From: Pseudomonas sp. TTU2014-080ASC
GTDB taxonomy: Bacteria; Pseudomonadota; Gammaproteobacteria; Pseudomonadales; Pseudomonadaceae
Length of the DNA stretch: 64,000 nt
Reading direction: 5' to 3'
Assembly (NCBI RefSeq): GCF_001446935.1
Contig: NZ_LKKK01000001.1
Coordinates: 620,001-684,000, forward strand
Shown piece after piece: positions 54,812 through 63,337 of the stretch. Numbering within the stretch: the first letter of the stretch is position 1; each line of letters begins with the position of its first letter. The position numbers were made by a program, and so were the translations under genes. Below the pieces are notes generated by a model that saw only the letters and a program-made list of their open reading frames with translations, ran no database searches and was not told the origin of the DNA.

Positions 54812-55138
54812 ATGAGCATCACCTCCGCCACCATCTGCGCAGCGGCTGACCAACTGCAGGGTTTGGTTGGTTTCAACAGCAAAACCGGCCAGTACATCGT
54901 GCGTTTTTCGGAAGACTCCTTCGGCCTGGACATTGAAGAGGCCAGCATTACCCCAACCTGTGAATTTGTATGGCGAGCCCTCGAGGGCGAAACCATGACC
55001 CTGGACCGTTCGCGCCTGCTCCTGCTGCTTGAGCAAAACATCGACGACCGGCTCAATATCAGCGAACCACTTCGGGTGTACGTGCGTCGTACCGATCTGC
55101 CAGAGATCAGCGCCATTCGGCATCGACTGGACGCTTAA
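54812..55138 (+). CDS. Small hypothetical protein
   Basis: A 108-residue soluble protein beginning MSITSATICAAADQLQGLVG, with GAGG just upstream of the ATG. No signal peptide or membrane segment, no family I recognise. Sequence features are ordinary: acidic with several hydrophobic strands (FSEDSFGLDIEEASITPTCE, LLLLLEQNIDDRLN). The frame is long for its length and codon use is like its neighbours, so it is probably real, but it is the least certain of the protein calls here. The following 170 bp to 55308 carry nothing I can name. Confidence 0.6.
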   Translation: MSITSATICAAADQLQGLVGFNSKTGQYIVRFSEDSFGLDIEEASITPTCEFVWRALEGETMTLDRSRLLLLLEQNIDDRLNISEPLRVYVRRTDLPEISAIRHRLDA

Positions 55139-55308
55139 TCTGCCTGACCGGGCACCGATTCGCGCCACTGTGGGCAACCGGCCGGGCCGCATGTCCGGTC
55201 CGCCACAGGTTTGTGCACATATGTCCTAACTTAACCATTCAGCGGCACGTTACTCTCATTCGACAAAGTTGCGGTCTCAACCAATAACAACAATCCGGGA
55301 GCAGTCCG

Positions 55309-57048
55309 ATGTTCGATGTGCTGATTAAAAATGCGCTGTTTTTCGACGGCCAGGGATCGCCGGGTTCCATTCGCCATTTGGGCATCCGCGATGGCAGGCT
55401 CATCAAAATCAGCGCAGAAGCGCTGGATGAGACGGGCTGTGCTGAAGTCATTGATGCCGCTGGCCGCTGGGTCACGCCCGGTTTTATCGACATGCACACT
55501 CACTATGATGCAGAGGTGGTCGCAGCTCCGGCGCTCAAGGAATCAGTTCGCCACGGCGTCACGACGCTGATGATCGGCAGCTGCTCAATAAGCATGATCC
55601 TAGCCAGCCCAGAGGATTGTTCCGATCTGTTCACCCGTGTGGAGTCGGTTCCCCGCGAGCATGTGCTGCCATTGCTACAGCAACGCAAGACGTGGAATAC
55701 CCCCACAGAATTCGCCACCTTCCTTGATCAGCATCCGCTGGGCCCAAACATCTGCGCCTTCCTCGGCCACTCCGATCTGCGTGTAGCAGTGATGGGGCTG
55801 GACCGTTCGGTGGATGCCAGCATCAAGCCCACCGAGGCAGAGCTCACGCGCATGGAGCGCCTGCTGGAGGAGGCGCTGGATGTCGGTCTGATTGGCCTTT
55901 CGACCATGACCAACCCGTGGGACAAGCTGGATGGCGACCGCCAGCGCTCCAAATCCCTGCCTTCGGTGTACGCCTCTTGGGCTGAATACACCCGCCTGAA
56001 CAAAGTGCTGCGCCAGCGCAACCGCATCCATCAGGGTGCGCCTAACTTGGTCACCAAAGTCAACGTACTGGCATTCCTCTGGGACAGCATCGGCGGCTGG
56101 TGGCGTAAGCCGCTCAAGACCACATTAATCACCCTGATGGATGTCAAAGCCGATCCTTGGCTGGCGAAAATCCTCGGCCCGATCACCCGTTTTATCAACC
56201 GTCTGGGACGCGCTGACTTCCGCTGGCAAACCCTACCGGTGCCTTTTGAAACCTATGCCGACGGCATGGAATTTGTGGTCTTTGAAGAGTTTCCTGCTGG
56301 CCAGGCAGCGCTGCATCTGGCCAGCCACGCGCAGCGCAGTGAGCTGTTTCAGGACCCGGAGTACCGGTTGCGCTTCCGTAAGGATGTGGAGAAAAAATTC
56401 GGACCAAGAGTCTGGCACCGTGACTTTAACGATGCCTGGGTGGTGGACTGCCCGGATGCCAGCGTGGTGGGTAACAGCATTGGCGAGCTGGCCCAAAAAC
56501 GCGATGTTCACCCGGCCGATCTGTTCCTTGATCTGCTCGTTACCCACGGGCCGCGCCTGCGTTGGCGCACACTGATCGCCAACCACCGCCCCGAAGTGGT
56601 GGAAAAACTGGTGTGCGAGCCCAGCACTCTGATCGGTTTTGCCGACTCCGGTGCACACATCCGCAACATGGCGTTCTACAACTTCAGCCTGCGCATGCTG
56701 AAACTGGTGCAGGATTCCCAGCAGCGTGGCCAGCCCGTCATGCCTCTGGAAACAGCGGTATGGCGGCTGACCGGCGAACTGGCGGACTGGTTCAGCATCG
56801 ACGCGGGCAAACTCTATGAAGGTGCCCGTGCCGATCTGGTGATCATTGATCCGCACAAACTCGATGACTCACTTTCAACCTATCAGGAAGCACCAATGGA
56901 GGCCTTTGGCGGCCTACAGCGGATGGTCAACCGTGGCGACGCCGTGGACGCCGTGCTGATCAATGGCAAAGTAGCGTTTAAAGACGGCCATTTTGCCGAC
57001 GACCTGGGTCAGACGCGCGGCTACGGCCAGTTCCTACGCTGCCAGTAA
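55309..57048 (+). CDS. N-acyl-D-amino acid deacylase-like amidohydrolase
   Basis: A 579-residue metal-dependent amidohydrolase of the D-aminoacylase/D-hydantoinase-like group. The entry region MFDVLIKNALFFDGQGSPGS, the metal-binding DMHTHYDAEVVAAPALK near residue 62-78, the glycine-rich GSCSISMILASPEDC with the Ser-Cys-Ser bend of aminoacylases, and the C-terminal GFADSGAHIRNMAFY with the Asp are visible. The C-terminal beta-sandwich contains ADLVIIDPHKLDDS. The real substrate (N-acyl-D-amino acid or other) cannot be read from sequence. Followed by a strong 12-bp hairpin and a GNAT gene. Confidence 0.82.
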   Translation: MFDVLIKNALFFDGQGSPGSIRHLGIRDGRLIKISAEALDETGCAEVIDAAGRWVTPGFIDMHTHYDAEVVAAPALKESVRHGVTTLMIGSCSISMILASPEDCSDLFTRVESVPREHVLPLLQQRKTWNTPTEFATFLDQHPLGPNICAFLGHSDLRVAVMGLDRSVDASIKPTEAELTRMERLLEEALDVGLIGLSTMTNPWDKLDGDRQRSKSLPSVYASWAEYTRLNKVLRQRNRIHQGAPNLVTKVNVLAFLWDSIGGWWRKPLKTTLITLMDVKADPWLAKILGPITRFINRLGRADFRWQTLPVPFETYADGMEFVVFEEFPAGQAALHLASHAQRSELFQDPEYRLRFRKDVEKKFGPRVWHRDFNDAWVVDCPDASVVGNSIGELAQKRDVHPADLFLDLLVTHGPRLRWRTLIANHRPEVVEKLVCEPSTLIGFADSGAHIRNMAFYNFSLRMLKLVQDSQQRGQPVMPLETAVWRLTGELADWFSIDAGKLYEGARADLVIIDPHKLDDSLSTYQEAPMEAFGGLQRMVNRGDAVDAVLINGKVAFKDGHFADDLGQTRGYGQFLRCQ

Positions 57049-57055
57049 ACGCTAC

Positions 57056-57084
57056 CTGCCTTGCCAGGCTATCTGGCAAGGCAG
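57056..57084 (+). repeat. 12-bp perfect hairpin after the amidohydrolase
   Basis: CTGCCTTGCCAG (57056-57067) pairs perfectly with CTGGCAAGGCAG (57073-57084) around GCTAT, 8 bp after the stop. No T-run follows, so it may be a weak terminator or an mRNA 3'-end stabiliser. Confidence 0.6.
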
Positions 57085-57143
57085 GCTGGCCTGATCGCTG
57101 CTAGGCCTCTAGACTGCGCCCGAACCATAGCCAGCCACCTTCC

Positions 57144-57545
57144 ATGCACATCCGCCAACTCCCGCCCGCACTCAAGCCTCTGGCAGACAAGTTCTACCGC
57201 AGTCAGCGCGCCGTCATCGGCAAGACCGCCGGTGCCCAGATATGGGTCGCTCAGGAGACCGAGATCATTGCAGCGTTGGTGCTCCACCCTGTGGCTGACG
57301 GGCATTGGCTGACTAGCCTGTTGGTGGATGCAACGCAGCGCAAGCGCGGCATTGCCAGGCAACTGATCTCGACCGTACGGTCAGAATGCGACACCAAAGT
57401 CTGGCTGTTCTGCCACCCAGACCTTTACAGTTTTTACACTCGACTTGGCTTCGAGATTTGCCGTCAACTTCCTCCTGAACTGGCCGCACGTTTAACCCGC
57501 TACCAACAGAGCAAACCCTTACGCGCCATGATTTTGCCGTCATAA
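57144..57545 (+). CDS. GNAT-family N-acetyltransferase
   Basis: A 133-residue GNAT protein. The acetyl-CoA-binding motif A is recognisable as LLVDATQRKRGIARQLIS (Gln/Arg-x-x-Gly-x-Gly/Ala type, here RKRGIARQL), after the beta strand IIAALVLHPV. The motif B region is FYTRLGFEI near residue 108-116. Substrate unknown. It lies between the amidohydrolase and the diguanylate cyclase, same strand, with no shared operon signal except close spacing (95 bp). Confidence 0.82.
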   Translation: MHIRQLPPALKPLADKFYRSQRAVIGKTAGAQIWVAQETEIIAALVLHPVADGHWLTSLLVDATQRKRGIARQLISTVRSECDTKVWLFCHPDLYSFYTRLGFEICRQLPPELAARLTRYQQSKPLRAMILPS

Positions 57546-57662
57546 CCGACAAAAGTTCGGCGTCAAATAGCCAACCCCTCACCTAAACTCCCTTTCATTG
57601 GCAATCATTCGATAGTGGCACTTTGTCTAAAATAGTATTTGCCTCTTAGGTATAAGGTCTGC

Positions 57663-58739
57663 ATGCTTCAGCCCATAACAACTAAAAATAGTGGCTTGCC
57701 TATGCGAAAACCGCACTTCGTCAAGCGCCTGCGCAAAGACTTCCAACTGTCCATCATGACCCTGATGGGTATCTTCGGCGTCCTTGGAATTGCCCCCTAC
57801 GCGATCTATCGCCTCAGCTCTGGCGATATGGTGGTTGGCATTGCTGATAGCGCCATCGTCTGCTCGACTGTTCTGGCTGTTGTGTATGCATGGCGCACCG
57901 GCGACACCATCAAACCCGGTATTGTCCTATGCATGGTGTTTGCTTCAGCCGCCACACTGATTGCCATCAAGCTCGGCGTTAACGGGCTGTTCTGGATTTA
58001 CCCGCTGATCCTGTTCAACTTCTTTATGGTCTCGCCCGGTAAAGCGCTGGTTGCCACAACGCTGGTTCTGCTGACACTGGCGACTTACGGCAAAACCCAT
58101 CCGGGCCAGGTGTTTGAAAGTGACTATCAGATGACCTCGTTCCTGGTCACCGCGATGATGGCCAGCATCCTCAGCTTCGTCTTTGCCTACCGCACCCGCA
58201 GCCAGCGCGATCAGTTGCAACAGTTAGCGATTCAGGATCCGTTGACCGGCGCACGCAACCGCCGGGCAATGAACGAAGAACTGAAGATTGCTGCAGCAAC
58301 CCACCGCCGTCACGGCAACATCTATTCCGTGCTGGTGATGGACCTCGACCACTTCAAAACCATCAATGACACCTATGGGCATCAGGCAGGTGATCAGGTG
58401 CTGATGGATTTTGTCGAGCTGATCAAAAGCTCGTCGCGAAAAGAAGACAGGTTGTTCCGCTTTGGCGGCGAAGAGTTCCTGCTACTGCTGCACAACACGG
58501 ATCAGACTGGCTTACAAGCTGCTGCAGATCAGCTGCAACGTAAGGTCAGAGAACATCTGATCGGCCCCGGCGGACCGGTCACGATGTCAGTAGGCGGTGC
58601 GGTGTACCATCCGACTGAACACTGGGAGGAAACCCTGCGGCGAGCTGATCAGCGCCTGTACAGAGCTAAGAGTTCAGGTCGTAACTGCATTGTCATCAGC
58701 GATCCTGAGGAGCGTCAGAACAGCCTTTCGCTGGTCTGA
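57663..58739 (+). CDS. Membrane-bound diguanylate cyclase (GGDEF)
   Basis: Makes c-di-GMP from two GTP. I use the ATG at 57663 (MLQPITTKNSGL), preceded by AAGG at a good distance, giving 358 residues; starts at 57639 and 57702 are also possible. The N-terminal half holds about six hydrophobic helices (residues 30-185) without a known sensor domain. The catalytic domain follows: DPLTGARNRRAMNEE, FKTINDTYGHQAGDQV, and GGEEF at residues 268-272, all intact. An inhibitory I-site RKED (259-262) sits exactly five residues before GGEEF. It converges with the adhesin export operon by 3 bp, so it may supply c-di-GMP for that system (inference). Confidence 0.93.
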   Translation: MLQPITTKNSGLPMRKPHFVKRLRKDFQLSIMTLMGIFGVLGIAPYAIYRLSSGDMVVGIADSAIVCSTVLAVVYAWRTGDTIKPGIVLCMVFASAATLIAIKLGVNGLFWIYPLILFNFFMVSPGKALVATTLVLLTLATYGKTHPGQVFESDYQMTSFLVTAMMASILSFVFAYRTRSQRDQLQQLAIQDPLTGARNRRAMNEELKIAAATHRRHGNIYSVLVMDLDHFKTINDTYGHQAGDQVLMDFVELIKSSSRKEDRLFRFGGEEFLLLLHNTDQTGLQAAADQLQRKVREHLIGPGGPVTMSVGGAVYHPTEHWEETLRRADQRLYRAKSSGRNCIVISDPEERQNSLSLV

Positions 58740-58742
58740 CGC

Positions 58743-59930
58743 TCAGTAGAGTCGCGCCTTTATCAGTGGCCTGATCAGGTAATTCAGGACGCTGCGCTTG
58801 CCGCTGAGAATATCCACTTCAGCCACCATGCCAGGGATGATTGGCAGGACCTTATCCTCCCGAACCAAGTGGCTGCTATCGGTTTTTATCAGCACCTGAT
58901 AGTAGGGCTCTTTACCATAGGGCGTGGTCTCCTCAATGGTGTCCGCGCTGATCTGCTCCAGCGTACCGGCCAGATCACCATAGATGGTGTAATCGTAAGC
59001 AGTGATTTTGACTTTGGCCGGCATACCCGGCACCAGGAATGCCACATCTCTGGGCTTGATCTTGGCCTGCACCAGCAGTTGCTCTTCCACTGGTATCACT
59101 TCCATGATCGGCTCGCCCGGCTGAATCACACCACCGCGGGTATTGATCAGCACCGTGTTCACCCGGCCACGCACGGGTGAAATGATCTCGGTGCGGCGCA
59201 ACTGATCCTGACGCTGCTGCACGATAGGCTCCAGCGCACTAAGCTCGGCATGTAGTTTAGAGCGCTCGGTGTAGGCGTCCTGAAAATAGCTGCTCTTGAT
59301 CTCAACAAGCTTGCCCTGCAGCGATGCGACCTCCTGACTCAGACGCAGCGCCTCCATCTGACTAACGGCACGCTTTTCCACCATCGGCCGGATCAGCGCA
59401 AGCTGTTGTTGCGCCAAACTCATCTGCTGCTCGATAGCCCGGGTGCTCTCTAGCAGTTTTTCCCGGCGTGATTCGAACAACTCTCGCTCAGTGCGCGCCA
59501 GCGGGCTTTGCGGATCGACGCCGGGCGGGAAGACGATATCGGGCTTATTCAGTACTTCAGCGTCCAGGCGGGCTATAGCCGCGCGCAATACCGACGACTG
59601 GTTGGAGGACTCTTGATAGCTGGTCAGAAAGCGCGTGTTATCCAAGCGCACCAAGGGCTGGCCGACCTCCACCAGATCGCCCTCCTGAACCAGCAGCTTG
59701 TCGAGAATCCCACCCTCAAGGCTCTGGATTTTCTGGATGCGGCTGAACGGTACGACACGCCCTTCGCCACGGGTGACCTGATCCAACTCCGCCAGGGACG
59801 CCCAGACAATAAAGATCACAACTGTCGCAATCAGCGTCCATAACAGAGGCTGATAGACCGGATGGGTCGCCGCCAATAACGGGTCGCCCAGCTGCCTGCG
59901 CAGCTCCGCCGCGCTTTCATAATCCTTCAT
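58743..59930 (-). CDS. Type I secretion membrane fusion protein (HlyD/LapC family)
   Basis: The periplasmic adaptor that joins the ABC exporter to the TolC-like outer membrane channel. The 395-residue protein has one N-terminal membrane helix (LLWTLIATVVIFIVWASL, about 27-47), the lipoyl/barrel parts (GRVVPFSRIQKIQSLEGGI; VQEGDLVEVGQPLVRLDN), long coiled-coil helices (residues about 130-240), and the HlyD C-terminal segment (ISPVRGRVNTVLINTRGGVI; GMVAEVDILSGKRSVLNYLI). It is 7 bp downstream of the ABC gene and shares the operon with TolC and adhesin genes. LapC-like by order; symbol left open because there is no lapD/lapG in view. Confidence 0.9.
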   Translation of the reverse strand: MKDYESAAELRRQLGDPLLAATHPVYQPLLWTLIATVVIFIVWASLAELDQVTRGEGRVVPFSRIQKIQSLEGGILDKLLVQEGDLVEVGQPLVRLDNTRFLTSYQESSNQSSVLRAAIARLDAEVLNKPDIVFPPGVDPQSPLARTERELFESRREKLLESTRAIEQQMSLAQQQLALIRPMVEKRAVSQMEALRLSQEVASLQGKLVEIKSSYFQDAYTERSKLHAELSALEPIVQQRQDQLRRTEIISPVRGRVNTVLINTRGGVIQPGEPIMEVIPVEEQLLVQAKIKPRDVAFLVPGMPAKVKITAYDYTIYGDLAGTLEQISADTIEETTPYGKEPYYQVLIKTDSSHLVREDKVLPIIPGMVAEVDILSGKRSVLNYLIRPLIKARLY

Positions 59931-59937
59931 AGGCTCC

Positions 59938-62085
59938 TCACTGAGCCGCTTTGGCTATCTTTACTTCGTTACCCTTGACGATCTGACTCAAGGGGCCATC
60001 CATGACCACACTGCCTTGGCTCAACACCACCACCCGATCCACCAGCGCCAGCATGCTTTGCTTGTGCGTGGTCAGAATCAGCGTGCGGTTACCCAGCCAC
60101 TTTTTCATGTACTCGATGACATGCCCTTCGCTGGTTTGGTCAAACGCTGCGGTGGGCTCATCCAGAAGCACCACTGGCGGGTCCTGCAGCAGCACACGCG
60201 CCAGCCCAACCGCCTGACGCTGCCCGCCTGACAGACTGGAGTTGCCCTGAATCGGCATATCCAGCCCCAGAGAATGGCTGCGGACAAACTGGCCAAGGCC
60301 AATGCCATCCACAACTTCCAGCATCTCCTCATCGCTCAGGGCGGCATTTTCCAGATTGAGATTTTCCCGCAAGGTGCCCTGAAACAGCGCCACATCCTGC
60401 GGCAGGTATCCGATGCCACGCTGGCGATCACTGGGGTCAATCTGACTGAGGCTTATGTCATCCAGCAGCAACCGCCCAGCCCCGACGCTAAGCAGCCCAC
60501 TCATCACCCGCAACAGGGTCGACTTACCGGCGCCATTGCCGCCCAGTAACGCCACACGCTCACCGGCATTGATGCTCAGCTCTTTAATTTTCAGTACCGG
60601 CGCGCTGTCGCCATGGCTGACTTTGACACCTTGCAGCAAATAGCTGCCGTATAGCCTGGGTTTACGCGCAAAGGTTTTGTTTTCTGGGCGCTCCTGAGCA
60701 GCGGACATCAATTGATCCAAGCCTTCCATCGCCACCTTGGTGTGCTGCCAACGCCCCAGCAACTGCGCCAGCTGTGCCAGTGGTGCAACAGCCCGGGATG
60801 ACAGGATCGAACAGGCTACCAAGGCCCCAACCGTCATCGAACCGTCGCTGATCAGGTAGACACCAAACACCACCACGCCCACGTAGCAGAGTTGCTGAAC
60901 CATGGCCGACACGTAGGTCAGACTCGAGGCCAGTGCGTAGGTTTTCATGCTGCTGGTGGCCAGTTCAGCCGTAAGGCTTTCCCATTGTTGCAGGCATCGG
61001 CCTTCAGAACGGGTGGCCTTAACTGACTCAAGATGCTCGTAAGCCTCAAGCAAGACCGCATTCTTTTTCGCACCTTCACGCAGGTTCTGCCGTGACAAAT
61101 GGCCCAGCCGGCGCTGCGCCAGCAGACCGGGCAAAATCATCAGGATGCAGCAGACGATCACCACCCAAACCACATGCCCGCCAATCAGGGCAATCACCAG
61201 GATAAACAGCAGCACAAAGGGCATATCACTGATCATCGCGGCGCTGGAGGACGTATAGAACTCGCGCACCGACTCAAACTCACGGACTTGCGAGCTGAAG
61301 GCGCCCATGGAGGCCGGTTTGGCTTCAAGACGGGTAGTCAGCACCCGACTAAACAGCAATGTGGACAGCTGCAAATCCAGACGCTTACCCAACACATTGA
61401 GCAAGTGCCCACGCATGATGCGTAGCACGCCATCCAACACGATGGCCAGGGCGACCCCGCCAGCCAAAATCCACAGGGTGTCGAATGCGCTGTTTGGCAC
61501 CACCCGGTCATACACCTGCATGGCAAACAGTGCTGCGCCCACGGCCAGCAGATTGGCAACAAAGGCGGCGCTGGCCACTTCCAGATACGAGCGCCAAAGG
61601 CGCTTTAAAGGGGCAAAAAACCAGTGCTCAGGCTCGGCCTTGGCGAATGCTCCAACACGCTCATCGGAGCGATAACGGCATTTGGCAAATACTGCTATCC
61701 CGCTGTACATCGCGGTTAGCTCAGTGAGCGCTATACGTTCACGGCCACCTTCACTTTGCGGCAGCAGAACCTCAGCGCTGTCCCCTTCAACGCCCAGCAG
61801 CACAAGCGCTCCGTGGTCCTTCAGCAACAGCAAGACAGGCAGTAAGTAGCCTTCCATTTTCTCCAATGGATAGGCGGCCACTTTCGCGTTGATGTCCGCA
61901 CGCCGCAATGCGCGGGGAATCAGGTTCAGCGGCAAGCGCCCCTGTTCCAGAGCGATACCGGACACCAACTCAGCGTCGCCCATCGGCCGCCCGAGATGAT
62001 TACACAGCAAGACCAGGCCCTGTCTGACAGGGTCATCTGCGGCTGCAGCTTCCTGCTGCTGAATTCGTCCTGAATCAACTTTCAT
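59938..62085 (-). CDS. Type I secretion ABC transporter (LapB-like)
   Basis: Drives export of the RTX adhesin across the inner membrane. I use the ATG at 62085 (MKVDSGRIQQQEAAAADDPV), giving 715 residues; the longer frame adds six. Order: an N-terminal C39-peptidase-like domain without the catalytic Cys (residues about 20-140, DPVRQGLVLLCNHLGRPMGD), six membrane helices, and the ATPase domain with Walker A GGNGAGKSTLLRVMSG, signature SLSGGQRQAVGLARVL and Walker B PPVVLLDEPTAAFDQ. The degenerate peptidase marks the LapB/HlyB-type exporters, which recognise but do not cut their substrate. It overlaps the TolC-like gene by 11 bp. Confidence 0.92.
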   Translation of the reverse strand: MKVDSGRIQQQEAAAADDPVRQGLVLLCNHLGRPMGDAELVSGIALEQGRLPLNLIPRALRRADINAKVAAYPLEKMEGYLLPVLLLLKDHGALVLLGVEGDSAEVLLPQSEGGRERIALTELTAMYSGIAVFAKCRYRSDERVGAFAKAEPEHWFFAPLKRLWRSYLEVASAAFVANLLAVGAALFAMQVYDRVVPNSAFDTLWILAGGVALAIVLDGVLRIMRGHLLNVLGKRLDLQLSTLLFSRVLTTRLEAKPASMGAFSSQVREFESVREFYTSSSAAMISDMPFVLLFILVIALIGGHVVWVVIVCCILMILPGLLAQRRLGHLSRQNLREGAKKNAVLLEAYEHLESVKATRSEGRCLQQWESLTAELATSSMKTYALASSLTYVSAMVQQLCYVGVVVFGVYLISDGSMTVGALVACSILSSRAVAPLAQLAQLLGRWQHTKVAMEGLDQLMSAAQERPENKTFARKPRLYGSYLLQGVKVSHGDSAPVLKIKELSINAGERVALLGGNGAGKSTLLRVMSGLLSVGAGRLLLDDISLSQIDPSDRQRGIGYLPQDVALFQGTLRENLNLENAALSDEEMLEVVDGIGLGQFVRSHSLGLDMPIQGNSSLSGGQRQAVGLARVLLQDPPVVLLDEPTAAFDQTSEGHVIEYMKKWLGNRTLILTTHKQSMLALVDRVVVLSQGSVVMDGPLSQIVKGNEVKIAKAAQ

Positions 62086-63337
62086 GGCTAAGCCGCTTCT
62101 CAAGCATGGCGCTCAGTAATCCCACCTGCGCTGCCGCACGATATTCGATGGTTTTTTGTTCTATTTTGAGGTTGATCAGCTGCCGCTCAGCTTCAAATCG
62201 CTCGCGCTGGACATTCAGCAGATCGATCACATCGCGACGGCCAACTTCAAATTGCTCACGGTAAAGTCCGGTCACTTGATCGGCCTGCTGCACTTGCTGT
62301 TGCAGTGATTGCTCACGCCAGCGCAGTGTCTCAGCGGTATCAAACAGCGTTTGCAACTTACGCCGGATATCCCGCTGCATGGCATCAGCACTCCAACGCG
62401 CCGCCTCCAGGCGCTGCTGCGCGGCGGCCGGACGATAAAAATTCGAAAGTCCCTGAATGGTCTCCATGCGAAAGCGCAAAGACACCATGGAGTCGTCCTC
62501 CATTCTGCCGCCGATCTCCCGGCGCAGATGCGAGGCCTCAAGGTTCAGCTGCGGTAGCAGCGAGGCTTTGGCTTCACGCAATTCAGCTTCGGCTACGTTG
62601 GCATCTTCAAGCGCCTTGCGCTGTAACGGTGAGCTGCTGATCACTTTGCCAACATCACCACGGGCCAGGTAGCGCTCCAGCGAATAGGGCTCGGGAATTT
62701 CCAGAGCCTCTGGTTCCTGCCCCACAAGAATCAAGAACTGGTTGCGCAGGTCTTGCAGCTTGCCCTTCTCGGCGGACATCTGTTCCTGCGCCCGGACCAG
62801 CTCAAGACTGGCACGATCCAGCTCGCTTCGGTCGGAATAGCCCTGACCACGGACTTCCGTCATCTGGCGGATGCTGTCGATATGTTCAATGTGCATCCGC
62901 ACTGACTCCAGGCGTTGCTCTGCAGCCAGCAGCTCGAGGTAGGTCTCAACGATGTCCAGTGCCGCATCGTCCTGAGCCACCATGAGTTCTTCGAGCTTCT
63001 TGCGTTGGGTTGCATTGGCGCTTTCGACCTTACTGGCAACACGGCCCCAGTCGTAAAGCATCTGAGAAGCGGTGAGGTCGTAAACGACCTCACCGAAATC
63101 AAACTCCTGCGGGCCACCCGACATAGACACCGCCGGGTAATACCCGCCCTTGGCAATATCCACGTCTGTCCCGGCACGTGCGGCCTCAGCCATAGCCGCA
63201 CGCACCTGAGGATTGATGGCCAGCCCAAGCTGCACAGCCTCGTCCAGCGGCATGGCCACTAGAGGCATAGAGACACCTAGACCGGTCAGGCAAAGACCCG
63301 CCCAAACCAGCCTATAGCTGGCTCGGCGTTTACTCAT
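62075..63337 (-). CDS. TolC-family outer membrane efflux protein (LapE-like)
   Basis: The outer-membrane channel of the type I secretion system. The 420-residue protein has a signal peptide (MSKRRASYRLVWAGLCLTGLG..., cleavage near VAMP) and the two TolC halves with long helices (EDANVAEAELREAKASLLPQ; GRRDVIDLLNVQRERFEAER). The typical VGRRDVIDLLNVQ-type motif near residue 370 supports TolC family. Its ATG overlaps the stop of the adhesin (ATGA at 63334-63337), so translation of the channel is coupled to the exported substrate. ABC and adaptor genes follow. Confidence 0.9.
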   Translation of the reverse strand: MSKRRASYRLVWAGLCLTGLGVSMPLVAMPLDEAVQLGLAINPQVRAAMAEAARAGTDVDIAKGGYYPAVSMSGGPQEFDFGEVVYDLTASQMLYDWGRVASKVESANATQRKKLEELMVAQDDAALDIVETYLELLAAEQRLESVRMHIEHIDSIRQMTEVRGQGYSDRSELDRASLELVRAQEQMSAEKGKLQDLRNQFLILVGQEPEALEIPEPYSLERYLARGDVGKVISSSPLQRKALEDANVAEAELREAKASLLPQLNLEASHLRREIGGRMEDDSMVSLRFRMETIQGLSNFYRPAAAQQRLEAARWSADAMQRDIRRKLQTLFDTAETLRWREQSLQQQVQQADQVTGLYREQFEVGRRDVIDLLNVQRERFEAERQLINLKIEQKTIEYRAAAQVGLLSAMLEKRLSHES

